DNA of 64,000 bases from an uncultured Myxococcales bacterium (GTDB taxonomy: Bacteria > Myxococcota_A > UBA9042), in contig CAISBR010000182.1 of NCBI GenBank assembly GCA_903883645.1, forward strand, positions 1-64,000, in the 5' to 3' direction. Position 1 is the stretch's first letter; each line of letters opens with the position of its first letter. The notes under the pieces were generated by a model. That model was given only the letters and a program-made list of their open reading frames with translations. It did no database searches and was not told where the DNA came from. The position numbers were made by a program, and so were the translations under genes. This document shows positions 1 to 7,341 of this stretch, one piece after another.

Positions 1-1
1 C

Positions 2-1009
2 GAACCTATTGGAATGCTTCCGCAAGCTGCGGAGCGTGTCGACAACCACCTGCCGCCGTTTGCCAGCGAGGTGTGGCTCGATGTCGAGACGCTAAACAAC
101 GACGCGGCGTCGTTTGTGCAGCTCGAAGCTACCGAGAAGGCGGGTGGCGCGTCGGTGTCGCAGCAAATTGTCGATATCATTGCGGTTCGCGGCAAGATGC
201 AGAACCCGGTGACGGGCTCGGGCGGCATGCTGCTGGGTCGCGTCAAGGCGCTGGGTCCGGATTACACGGGGCCGCTGGCGGGTGTGCCGCTGGGAACCCG
301 CGTAGCCACGCTGGTTTCGCTGACGCTGACGCCGCTGCACCTGGAGCGCATTGTCGAGCTGCGGCCGCAGGCGCATCAGGTGGTGGTGCAGGGGCACGCC
401 CTGCTGCCGTCGTCGGCGCCCATTGCGGTGTTGCCGAGCGACTTCCCCGATGCGCTCGCACTGTCGATTCTGGATGTGGCGGGCGCGCCGGCCCTGGTCG
501 ATCGCTGGGCCAAGCACCTGCCCCAGGGCGGCGCGCTGCTGGTGATCGGTGCGGGCAAGGCGGGCATTCTTTCGCTCGCCGCGGCGCGCAAGGCTAGGCC
601 TGACCTGAAGCTTTTTGCCATCGACTACCAGCAGACCTCGGTCGATGCCGTGCTGGCGGCCGGGCTGTGCGATTACGGTCGGGCGCTCGATGCCACCAGT
701 GCCGTCGATGTCCGCGCGCTGGCTCAGGATTGGACCGCCGGCCAGGGCATGGACGCGGTGGTCAATATGGCCAGCCTGCCCGGCACGGAGATGGCGACGA
801 TCTTGGCGTGCAAGCAGCGCGGTCTGTGCCTGTATTTTGGCATGGCCACCTCGTTTACCCGTGTGGCGCTGGGCGCCGAGGGCGTGGGCGCCGATGTCGA
901 CCTGTTGATCGGCAACGGCTACGCCATTGGACACGCTGATTTTGCGCTGGATCTGGTGCGGGCGATGCCGCAAGTGCGCGAGCTGCTCGTGCGGCGGTTT
1001 GCCTCGTAA
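2..1009 (+). CDS. kdd: L-erythro-3,5-diaminohexanoate dehydrogenase, 5'-truncated by window edge
   Basis: The enzyme oxidatively deaminates 3,5-diaminohexanoate to 5-amino-3-oxohexanoate with NAD(P)+, a cytoplasmic step of anaerobic lysine fermentation. The visible residues match the family closely: an N-terminal EPxGxLPQ segment, RGKMQNPVTGSGGM near residue 62, ATLVSLTLTPL, the LDVAGAPA segment before the nucleotide-binding fold, and a Rossmann-type GAGKAG near residue 180. The reading frame is open from base 2, and the residues before the ATG at base 14 (E-P-I-G) also fit the family. That ATG is therefore probably internal, and about 10-15 N-terminal residues lie outside the window. No other lysine-fermentation genes (kamA, kamD/E, kce) are visible, because the gene sits at the edge. 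The family call is strong; the physiological role is inferred. Confidence 0.85.
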   Translation, partial: EPIGMLPQAAERVDNHLPPFASEVWLDVETLNNDAASFVQLEATEKAGGASVSQQIVDIIAVRGKMQNPVTGSGGMLLGRVKALGPDYTGPLAGVPLGTRVATLVSLTLTPLHLERIVELRPQAHQVVVQGHALLPSSAPIAVLPSDFPDALALSILDVAGAPALVDRWAKHLPQGGALLVIGAGKAGILSLAAARKARPDLKLFAIDYQQTSVDAVLAAGLCDYGRALDATSAVDVRALAQDWTAGQGMDAVVNMASLPGTEMATILACKQRGLCLYFGMATSFTRVALGAEGVGADVDLLIGNGYAIGHADFALDLVRAMPQVRELLVRRFAS

Positions 1010-1031
1010 CGTAGCTGAACTAGTCTAAAAA

Positions 1032-1070
1032 CGTCGAAGCCGACGACCGCGAGGCCGCCGGCTTCTTCGT
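1032..1070. terminator. Candidate hairpin terminator between convergent genes
   Basis: An inverted repeat pairs GAAGCCG (1036-1042) with CGGCTTC (1059-1065) around a 16-base loop. It lies between the stop of kdd and the stop of the OmpA-type gene on the other strand. There is no long T-run, so it may be a weak or bidirectional terminator. Confidence 0.4.
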
Positions 1071-1087
1071 ATGTACTCGCTTTTTGG

Positions 1088-2260
1088 CTACTTTTCGGGC
1101 GGCAAGAAGTTGAACTCGACGCGGCGGTTCTTCTCCCACGCTTCTTCGGTATGGCCCGGATCGAGCGGCCGCTCTTCGCCAAAACCAATGGGAATCAAGC
1201 GACTGCGCGCAACTCCGCGGCTAACTAGCGCGGCCACCACACTCTCGGCGCGGGCTTGGCTCAGCTTCTTGTTCTTCTTGTCGGCACCGCGCTCGTCGGT
1301 ATGGCCCTCGACCTGCACCTTGACCTCGGTCTTTTCTTTCAGGGCCTGCGAGCACTCGTTCAGAATATCTTCGGATAGTTGCCCCACGATCTTGGCCGAA
1401 TTGGTGGCGAACTGAATCTGCTTCTTGAACACGATGCGGTCCGACTCGACCACAATGTTCTTGAACTCGGGCGGCGGCGGCGGCGCTTCGGGCAGCTTGT
1501 CGGGGCAGCCATCGCTGTCGTCTAGGCCGTTAAACACCTCGGGTTCATTGGGGCAATTGTCCAGCTTCGTCGGAAAATCGTTGATGCCGTCGCCATCGTT
1601 GTCGCAGTCGGGGCAACCGTCGGTATCTTCAAAACCGTCGCGATCTTCGGCGACGTTCGGGCACTTATCCTTCTTGTCGGGGATGCCGTCGGCGTCGTTG
1701 TCGTCTTCGGGGCAGCCGTCTTCGTCGAGGTAACCGTCTTTATCTTCGGCCTGATCGGGGCAGCGATCGAACTGATCATGGATGCCGTCGCCATCGCGGT
1801 CGTATTCGGGGCAGCCGTCTTCGTCTTGATCGTTATCAAAATCTTCGGGATCGTCGGGGCACTTGTCGTCGGCGTTGCAGATCTTGTCGCCATCGTTGTC
1901 GGCGCAGCAGCCCTTTTGGCCTTTCACTGCGAGCACTTTGGTGGTGTGCTCCTTGGCCTGCTCCAAGTGGTAGGCGGCGTTGATCGAGTCGCCGCGCTCT
2001 GTCTCATAGCGGGCGTAGTCCAGATTGGCCTCGGCCAAAGCCAGATCGCGCGGCGCGCAATAGTACGCCGGCTCGCGCACGGAACGCACTTGCTCGGCCA
2101 AGTCGTTGGTTTGCTTTTCAACGTCGGCGCTGGTCACACAGCCCGGCAGGGCCAGCAGCGCGGTCAGCCAAGCCGAAGTGGCTAGGCGCGCACTGCGGCT
2201 CAGCGCCGCTTGGCGGTGGCAGGCTCCCTGGTCGTTCTCGGCTCGCGGCATCCAGGCCAT
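1088..2260 (-). CDS. OmpA-family peptidoglycan-binding lipoprotein with thrombospondin type 3 repeats
   Basis: This is a predicted outer-membrane lipoprotein that binds peptidoglycan. The N-terminus is long (about 27 residues before the hydrophobic core) and ends in a lipobox LPGC near residue 41. A helical stretch follows, then from about residue 120 to 250 a chain of Asp-rich repeats of the type D-x-D-x-D-G-x-x-D-x-x-D-x-C-P, the calcium-binding thrombospondin type 3 pattern. A short proline linker (PPPPP) leads to a C-terminal OmpA domain with VEGHTDERG, LSQARAESV and NRRVEFNF. The Asp and Arg that grip diaminopimelate in the OmpA family are both present. It sits about 50 bp downstream of a DUF4398 lipoprotein, a pairing seen in other Gram-negatives. 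The long n-region makes the start uncertain. Function in wall anchoring is inferred from the family. Confidence 0.85.
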   Translation of the reverse strand: MAWMPRAENDQGACHRQAALSRSARLATSAWLTALLALPGCVTSADVEKQTNDLAEQVRSVREPAYYCAPRDLALAEANLDYARYETERGDSINAAYHLEQAKEHTTKVLAVKGQKGCCADNDGDKICNADDKCPDDPEDFDNDQDEDGCPEYDRDGDGIHDQFDRCPDQAEDKDGYLDEDGCPEDDNDADGIPDKKDKCPNVAEDRDGFEDTDGCPDCDNDGDGINDFPTKLDNCPNEPEVFNGLDDSDGCPDKLPEAPPPPPEFKNIVVESDRIVFKKQIQFATNSAKIVGQLSEDILNECSQALKEKTEVKVQVEGHTDERGADKKNKKLSQARAESVVAALVSRGVARSRLIPIGFGEERPLDPGHTEEAWEKNRRVEFNFLPPEK

Positions 2261-2309
2261 TGCGTCCTCGTTGCGGTCGCGCTCGTCGCGGTTTGCGCCG
2301 TGGCGCGCC

Positions 2310-2699
2310 TTATTTCTCGTCGGCCGGCACGGCAGGCGCCTTTTCGCGCTCGCCGTTCTTGGGTGCGAACTTTTCGCGGCGGCTGGCCTGGTCTCGCCCA
2401 GCGCGGGCCACTTCTAGCGCTTTTTCGGTGGCGCCCTGGCTGGTGCGCGCGTACTCGGTGGCCACCTGAAACTGCCCCATACCGTTGCACTCCTTGGCCT
2501 TGGCCAAGTACGACTCTGCGCGGGCATAGTAGTAAACAGCGTATTCTGGGGCTTTTTGTGCCTCGGATTCGCGCAGATCGCGGGTCGCATCCGAGATGGC
2601 GGACGATGCCGACACCGAACCGCAGCCTGCGAGCGCCAGCGCAGCTGCAACCCAGCCAAGGCGGCGTGCAACTGTACAAGTAGTTGGGATTGCAAGCAT
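2310..2699 (-). CDS. DUF4398-type lipoprotein
   Basis: A 129-residue small envelope lipoprotein. The signal peptide ends in lipobox LAGC at about residue 26. The rest is helical and alanine-rich, with EYAVYYYARAESYLAKAKE and a second helix resembling the TPR-like hairpin of DUF4398 proteins, followed by a charged tail. It lies immediately upstream of the OmpA/TSP3 lipoprotein on the same strand and is probably co-transcribed with it, suggesting that the two act together at the outer membrane-peptidoglycan interface. The family assignment rests on this pattern and the context. No biochemical function is known for the family. Confidence 0.7.
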   Translation of the reverse strand: MLAIPTTCTVARRLGWVAAALALAGCGSVSASSAISDATRDLRESEAQKAPEYAVYYYARAESYLAKAKECNGMGQFQVATEYARTSQGATEKALEVARAGRDQASRREKFAPKNGEREKAPAVPADEK

Positions 2700-2924
2700 C
2701 TCTGGCCTCTCCCGCTTGCGAACCGCTGAGGCGGTCCACGCCTGCCAAGCCCACGTTACACCAAGGGCTGGTGGCGCCTACTGTCGCGCTCGCCCGCAAC
2801 CCTGTCAAGTTGCGGCGACCGCACTTGTGCCCACGCCGCGAACGGGCCAAGATGCAGCGTCGGTGCGCGGTGGGCGTGCAGACCCATGTACACCCGCGGT
2901 GGGCCCCCTGTCGGTCGCGACGGC

Positions 2925-3557
2925 ATGAAAACAGTAGACAGTAAAACATTTGCACGGCCCCAGACCAGCCCCTTGCTGGCGCGGTTGCTCCTGGTCACCT
3001 TGGCGCTGGCGCCGGCTGGCCAGGGCTGCGGCAAAGTTGCGGCCGAGCGCGCCGAAAACCAAGCGTTGGCCCAGGCTGCCGCGGCGATCGAGCATTATTC
3101 GGTGGCTTCGGACCAGGCCAACGCCTCGCACCACTTGGTGATGGTCGCCTTCGCCAAGGCCAATGCGGCAACGAACCTCGCGGACTACAAGGCATTGCTC
3201 CGCGCCGATGTGTTGAACGCCCTCGATGGTTTTGTGGCCAAGCTAGCCGCCATGCCGACCGAAACCAAGGAACTCAAGCTTATCCACGCCAAGCTTGTCG
3301 AAGCCTACAAACACGCACGGGACCGCATCGCGGATTTTGAGCGCGATCTGCAAGATCCAAGCAGTCTCGGTCAGTTCAATGGCATTCGCAAAGACCTGCA
3401 AGATGCCGTGAACGCCTATAAGCTAGAACTGAACCAGTATTATGCCAAGAATAAGCGGCAGTTGCGACTCGATGGTCGCCCGCCCACAGCTGTGGCACCT
3501 GCATCGGCCGCGACGCCGACAACTGCCCCCGCTGCTGTAACGGCCTCTGCGCCGTAA
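2925..3557 (+). CDS. Exported helical protein, probable lipoprotein
   Basis: I do not recognise a characterised family. The ATG at 2925 is preferred over one at 2886 because it begins a proper signal sequence: a charged start, then LLARLLLVTLALAP. A Cys follows at about residue 36 in a non-canonical lipobox (GQGC). The mature part is alanine-rich and helical through about residue 180 and probably forms a helical bundle. The tail is a low-complexity Ala/Pro/Thr stretch. The gene is divergent from the DUF4398/OmpA pair and lies 30 bp upstream of the prenyltransferase gene, so it may share its transcript. Lipidation is uncertain because position -1 to -3 is unusual. Confidence 0.6.
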   Translation: MKTVDSKTFARPQTSPLLARLLLVTLALAPAGQGCGKVAAERAENQALAQAAAAIEHYSVASDQANASHHLVMVAFAKANAATNLADYKALLRADVLNALDGFVAKLAAMPTETKELKLIHAKLVEAYKHARDRIADFERDLQDPSSLGQFNGIRKDLQDAVNAYKLELNQYYAKNKRQLRLDGRPPTAVAPASAATPTTAPAAVTASAP

Positions 3558-3587
3558 CGCTTTGTTATTCAAAGGAACAAGCCCGCT

Positions 3588-4502
3588 TTGACTACCCCGA
3601 CTGCCCGCTTTTCGCCGCGCGTCGCCCTGCGCGCCATGCGCCCGCATCAGTGGGTCAAGAACGCGTTTGTGCTGATTCCTGCTGTGTTTGCCGGTCCGGA
3701 GCTGCTGGCGCAGGGGCAGTGGACGCCGTTGCTTACGGTGCAGGTGGTGCTGGCCGCGCTGGCGTTTAGCCTCGCGTCGAGTGCGACATACTTGCTTAAT
3801 GATATCCATGATATCGAAGCTGATCGCCGCCACCCGGTCAAGTGCAAGCGGCCGATTGCCTCGGGCGAGCTGCCGGTCAAGACCGCCTGGACCCTGTTCG
3901 GCGCGCTGCTGGTCGTCGCGCTGGCCATGGGATTTTGGGTGCGGCCGAGTGTGGCCGGCATCGTCGTCGGCTATTTCTTGGTCAATGTGGCTTATTCCAA
4001 GGGTCTCAAGCGCTTGGCCTATGTCGATGCGCTGATCATCGCGCTCGGCTTCTTGCTGCGGCTGCTGGCGGGCGGCGAGGCGGCGCAGGTGCACCTGTCG
4101 AAGTGGCTGATCACCTGCACGGTGCTGCTGGCGCTGTTCTTGGCCCTGGGCAAGCGCAAGCACGAGGTGCTGACCAGCCATGCCGGGCACCGCAAGTCGC
4201 TCGAGCGCTATCGGGTCGAACACCTGAATTTTGCTCTGGGTATGTTGGCGGCGGCCACGGCGGGTGCATACTTGGCCTACACAGTCGACCCGTCCACCCG
4301 CCTGCGCTTTCATACCGAGAGCTTGCCCCTGACTACGCCGTTTGGGGTATTCGGCCTGCTGCGTTTTTACCAGCTGAGCGACGACCTGAAGGTGGCGTCG
4401 AGCCCCACCGACCGCATGCTTCGCGACCCTGCCTTTGTGATCAACGCGTTGATCGGTGCTGCGGTGATCGTTGGGCTCATCTACGGAGTGGGTGGGCGGT
4501 GA
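3588..4502 (+). CDS. UbiA-family decaprenyl-phosphate phosphoribosyltransferase-like enzyme
   Basis: An integral membrane prenyltransferase of the UbiA superfamily. It is most like the enzymes that join phosphoribosyl pyrophosphate to polyprenyl phosphate (Rv3806c/DPPR synthase type). N-terminal RPHQWVKN and the metal-binding NDxxDxxxD motif at residues 71-79 are followed by RRHPxKxxRPIASG, the signature of this subgroup. A second motif, YSKGLKRLAYVD, comes about 60 residues later, with roughly eight hydrophobic segments over 304 residues. The start is TTG at 3588 with AAGGAA about 12 bases upstream; an ATG at 3636 is an alternative. It overlaps the next lipoprotein gene by 4 bp. In actinobacteria the product feeds arabinan synthesis. 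In a diderm like this the end product is unknown and may be a ribose- or arabinose-bearing surface glycan. Confidence 0.8.
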   Translation: MTTPTARFSPRVALRAMRPHQWVKNAFVLIPAVFAGPELLAQGQWTPLLTVQVVLAALAFSLASSATYLLNDIHDIEADRRHPVKCKRPIASGELPVKTAWTLFGALLVVALAMGFWVRPSVAGIVVGYFLVNVAYSKGLKRLAYVDALIIALGFLLRLLAGGEAAQVHLSKWLITCTVLLALFLALGKRKHEVLTSHAGHRKSLERYRVEHLNFALGMLAAATAGAYLAYTVDPSTRLRFHTESLPLTTPFGVFGLLRFYQLSDDLKVASSPTDRMLRDPAFVINALIGAAVIVGLIYGVGGR

Positions 4503-4945
4503 GACCGTGGCTAGCCGCAGTGGTGGCGCTTGTGGCACTTGTGGCGTGTGGCGCGGCGGAGGGTAAGCGTGGCTCCGCTAATCCTTTTGCAGATCAGCTA
4601 CTAAGTGACCTGCGGGCCGCGCGCGACAAGCCGATCGTGGCCCGCTGGAACCCGGCGCCGTGTGCCTGCCCGCCCTTTGAGGTGTTGGTGGGGGCGACCT
4701 GGGTGCGCGCTGAATTGTATGCGAGCGACCCCGAGCCGCTGCTCGCTTGGCAGGCCTTCTTGGCGGCGACGCCGACCGAGGCGCTGCCCGTGCCGCTGCA
4801 GGTCGAAGGGCGGCTCGAGCGGCAAGTGTTTCGAACCAGTTACGGGGCCTATGCCGTGCGCGCCGAGATTTCGACCGTGCTGGGGCCGCGCCCGACCCCA
4901 GCTGCAGTTCCCGAGGCTGTGGCCCCCGCAGAAGCACCGAAATAA
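4499..4945 (+). CDS. Small lipoprotein translationally coupled to the prenyltransferase
   Basis: A GTG start at 4499 overlaps the TGA of the preceding gene (GTGA), the usual sign of coupled translation. The 148-residue product begins with a short hydrophobic signal peptide ending in lipobox LVAC at about residue 17. It contains an alternating hydrophobic pattern compatible with a small beta-rich domain (for example VPLQVEGRLERQVFRT). Two cysteines in a CACPP segment lie in the mature protein. I do not recognise the family. Coupling to the polyprenyl-phosphate enzyme suggests an envelope role. The longer open frame that includes it starts inside the prenyltransferase gene and is not real upstream of 4499. 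Confidence 0.65.
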   Translation: MRPWLAAVVALVALVACGAAEGKRGSANPFADQLLSDLRAARDKPIVARWNPAPCACPPFEVLVGATWVRAELYASDPEPLLAWQAFLAATPTEALPVPLQVEGRLERQVFRTSYGAYAVRAEISTVLGPRPTPAAVPEAVAPAEAPK

Positions 4946-5013
4946 GCGGACTCAGCTAGCGAAAAAGTGGACGGCGCCGCCGCAGCGCGCCATGATCCGT
5001 TGTGGAGGTCTGC

Positions 5014-5841
5014 ATGACTGCACCGATCGCGTTTGTTTCTGGTCACCGAATGGCTGCTTTGGGCCTGTTCGCTCCGCTTGCGCTGGCTGCGCTTGTGGCG
5101 GGTGCCGCGAGTAGTCTAGCCGACGAAGTCAAGCCGAAGGGTGTTGAACTGCTCGTATTCTTGGGGGACAAGTCGGTCGGTACCGAGGTCTACCGCAGCA
5201 GCAAGGGCACCGAGGCGCACTTTTTTTCGACCGAAGCGCAACTGCAAGACAACGTGGGCAAAGGGGCCTGGAAGGCGTTTAAGCAGCGCGCCGCCGTGCA
5301 AACAGCCCCAGACGGCCCGTTGCAGCAGTATGACCGCTGGATCGACGTGACGGGCGCGACACAGCAGAGCAAGCTCTTTAATTTTCAGGGTAAATGGAAA
5401 ATCTCGGTGGCCGATGCGGCCGTGGAAGGCAAGAGGCCGAAGCCCAAAGTCACGGATGTGAAGGCGGCTAGTCCGGTGGTGGTGTTTGACCAGCGCCTGC
5501 TGTCGCTGGTGGTGCTCGCGGCCGAGCGCGCCGCGGGCAAGGGCGAGGTCGAATTCGTACGGGTCGATGATGGGACGTCAGGGAAAGTGCATGTAAATAC
5601 AGAGCACTTGAACGATGCCAAGGGGGTCAAGTTCAGTCGCACCACGCTGAAAGGCGACAAGATCGATGCCTGGGTGCTGCGCGATGGTGGCGGCAATGTC
5701 TTGGCCATCAAGGGTATGGATGCCTGGCGTGCGGTGGCCAAGGGTGCCAAAGTGCCGGCTGAAGGCAGCCTGAAGCCCACCGAAGCGCCCGCCGCCAAGG
5801 CCGCGCCCCTACCGAGCGCCGCGACCCCAGTTGGCCGTTGA
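5014..5841 (+). CDS. Secreted or periplasmic protein of unknown function
   Basis: The ATG at 5014 follows GGAGG (5004-5008) by 5 bases. The signal peptide has a hydrophobic core, LGLFAPLALAALVAG, with a likely cleavage near ASSLA-DE. The mature region (about 240 residues) shows alternating beta strands, for example GVELLVFLGDKSVGTEVYR and HFFSTEAQLQDN. This resembles the general architecture of exported proteins that describe thiol- or sugar-substrate binding, but no named family is clear. The last 35 residues are low-complexity Ala/Pro/Lys. It follows the lipoprotein gene by about 70 bp and precedes another lipoprotein, so this whole stretch encodes envelope proteins. Confidence 0.6.
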   Translation: MTAPIAFVSGHRMAALGLFAPLALAALVAGAASSLADEVKPKGVELLVFLGDKSVGTEVYRSSKGTEAHFFSTEAQLQDNVGKGAWKAFKQRAAVQTAPDGPLQQYDRWIDVTGATQQSKLFNFQGKWKISVADAAVEGKRPKPKVTDVKAASPVVVFDQRLLSLVVLAAERAAGKGEVEFVRVDDGTSGKVHVNTEHLNDAKGVKFSRTTLKGDKIDAWVLRDGGGNVLAIKGMDAWRAVAKGAKVPAEGSLKPTEAPAAKAAPLPSAATPVGR

Positions 5842-5894
5842 ACCCAGCGGCACTTGCCGGCATACTCCGCTTCACAAAAGTATGGAGTCGGGTC

Positions 5895-6383
5895 ATGCGC
5901 AAGGTCGGTCAGAATCTAACTCGTTATTTCCTTCCTAGCTTCGTAGGGTTGATGCTCGTCTCGGCGGCAGGATGCGGCGCGAGCGCGCAGTTTGACCGCG
6001 CCGCCGGTGTCGCCAAGTACAAAGCGCTGCCGGCCAAGACCGCCGTCGAACTCGTCGACACGACGGACCTGCTCGCCCAGCCCGTGATCGTGGTGGGTAT
6101 GCTGCACATCAGCTCGGCCAAGGGTGAGCCCGACCGCCGCGAAGTGATCGCTCAGCTGCAAAAAGAGGCGGCACGCTTCGGTTGCGATGCACTGGTGGCG
6201 CTGCAGGTGGCCGACAAAGTCGATCGCTCGACGCATTGGATCGACAAGCCTGGTCCAGGCGGCAAGCCCGTTCGCCAGCAAGAAGTGGTCGAGAAACATA
6301 CGTGGAATTGGAGCGCCCAGTGCGCGCGGTCGGCCAAGCAGCCGGCTACGCTGCCCGCTCCGACCAAGTCGCCAGCGCGCTAG
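5895..6383 (+). CDS. Small lipoprotein of unknown function
   Basis: The ATG at 5895 is chosen because GGAG lies about 7 bases upstream and the product then starts with a normal signal peptide (MRKVGQNL, then a hydrophobic core) ending in lipobox SAAGC. An upstream TTG that overlaps the previous stop would add 19 implausible residues. The mature part (about 130 residues) includes a strand-helix pattern around VIVVGMLHISSAKG, a helix EVIAQLQKEAARFGCDALVAL and two further cysteines. It resembles small lipoproteins with a ferredoxin-like fold, but no family is clearly recognisable. It ends 19 bp before the convergent lipoprotein gene at 6403. Confidence 0.55.
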   Translation: MRKVGQNLTRYFLPSFVGLMLVSAAGCGASAQFDRAAGVAKYKALPAKTAVELVDTTDLLAQPVIVVGMLHISSAKGEPDRREVIAQLQKEAARFGCDALVALQVADKVDRSTHWIDKPGPGGKPVRQQEVVEKHTWNWSAQCARSAKQPATLPAPTKSPAR

Positions 6384-6402
6384 CCGCTCCTACCCAGCCA
6401 GC

Positions 6403-7341
6403 CTACAGCTGCGGGCAGAAGTTCTTGTCGCAGCCAGGGCCGGTCTTGGTGCTTTCGTCTTTGGTGCAGACCTGGCAGTAGTACGCGCAGGGCAGCACGT
6501 CGTAGTTGCCAACGGCGCACGGCGCTTGGAACTCCTTGGCTACCTCCATCGTCGAGCACTGCTGCCACTGCTCTTCGGGCGAGACATTGGGGTTGCCGGG
6601 CACCGACAGCAGGCAGCCCCAGCACACATCGACGGGGTACTCCATCGTGCCCGACACCACGGCGCCGCCGGCGGCGGTCTTGCCCTGCAGCTGGAACTTG
6701 AGCACCACCCGCTCAACAGTGCGGGCGCGGTCGGTGAACTGGAAGAAGCGCTGCTGCCACTCGGCGCCAATCGGCTTGCCCGGCGCGGCGAAATCGGGAA
6801 CAAGTTCCATGCCCACCAAGCCCTTGCTGAGCGGCCCAATCGATGCCACCACGGGCACATCCCACGAGGCGATGTTTTGACCGGTCAGCGTCTTGTTGAC
6901 CTTGACGTCCTTGTTCAGAATCGAAAACGGCGAGGTCAGCTTGGTCGACGGCGAGCGCACCATGTCGACGTGCACGCTGGTGATGTTGACCGTATTCGGA
7001 TCGAGGCGCAGCGACGCCGGGCCCGAGCCGTTGATCAGTTGCAGCGACGGCAAGTTGTTCTTGACCGATGCGACGAACTTGAACCTGCGCGACAACGCGA
7101 CGTCCATCACGCCTTCGAGGTAGAAGTTCTGGCCGCCCGAGTACGTGCACTGCAAAATGCCGTTTACAAGGGTCGCTTGCGGCACCACATTGCCTTCTAC
7201 GGCGAGAGATTCGTTGTTGTAAGCCGGGGCGCAGCCCAAGCCTGCGGTCGCAAGGCCGATGGCGGTCAGGCCCATGCACACGCGGTGCACAGCGCGCGTC
7301 GTGCTCGCTCCACCCAGGAGTCTGGCGCTATTAGTCTGCAT
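6403..7341 (-). CDS. Cysteine-rich lipoprotein at the end of the pil-aroKB operon
   Basis: The ATG at 7341 has a strong GAGGAGG ribosome site and lies inside the last codons of aroKB (11 bp overlap), so translation is probably coupled. The 312-residue product has a signal peptide ending in lipobox GLGC near residue 37. The body is beta-rich with no recognised domain. The last 100 residues carry about 12 cysteines in CxxC-like pairs (CWGC, CAYYCQVC) and end CDKNFCPQL. The cysteine content points to disulfide bonding outside the cytoplasm. Being last in a pilus-assembly operon suggests a role at the outer membrane, but that is only context. The longer upstream frame (to 7500) runs inside aroKB and is rejected. 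Confidence 0.7.
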   Translation of the reverse strand: MQTNSARLLGGASTTRAVHRVCMGLTAIGLATAGLGCAPAYNNESLAVEGNVVPQATLVNGILQCTYSGGQNFYLEGVMDVALSRRFKFVASVKNNLPSLQLINGSGPASLRLDPNTVNITSVHVDMVRSPSTKLTSPFSILNKDVKVNKTLTGQNIASWDVPVVASIGPLSKGLVGMELVPDFAAPGKPIGAEWQQRFFQFTDRARTVERVVLKFQLQGKTAAGGAVVSGTMEYPVDVCWGCLLSVPGNPNVSPEEQWQQCSTMEVAKEFQAPCAVGNYDVLPCAYYCQVCTKDESTKTGPGCDKNFCPQL

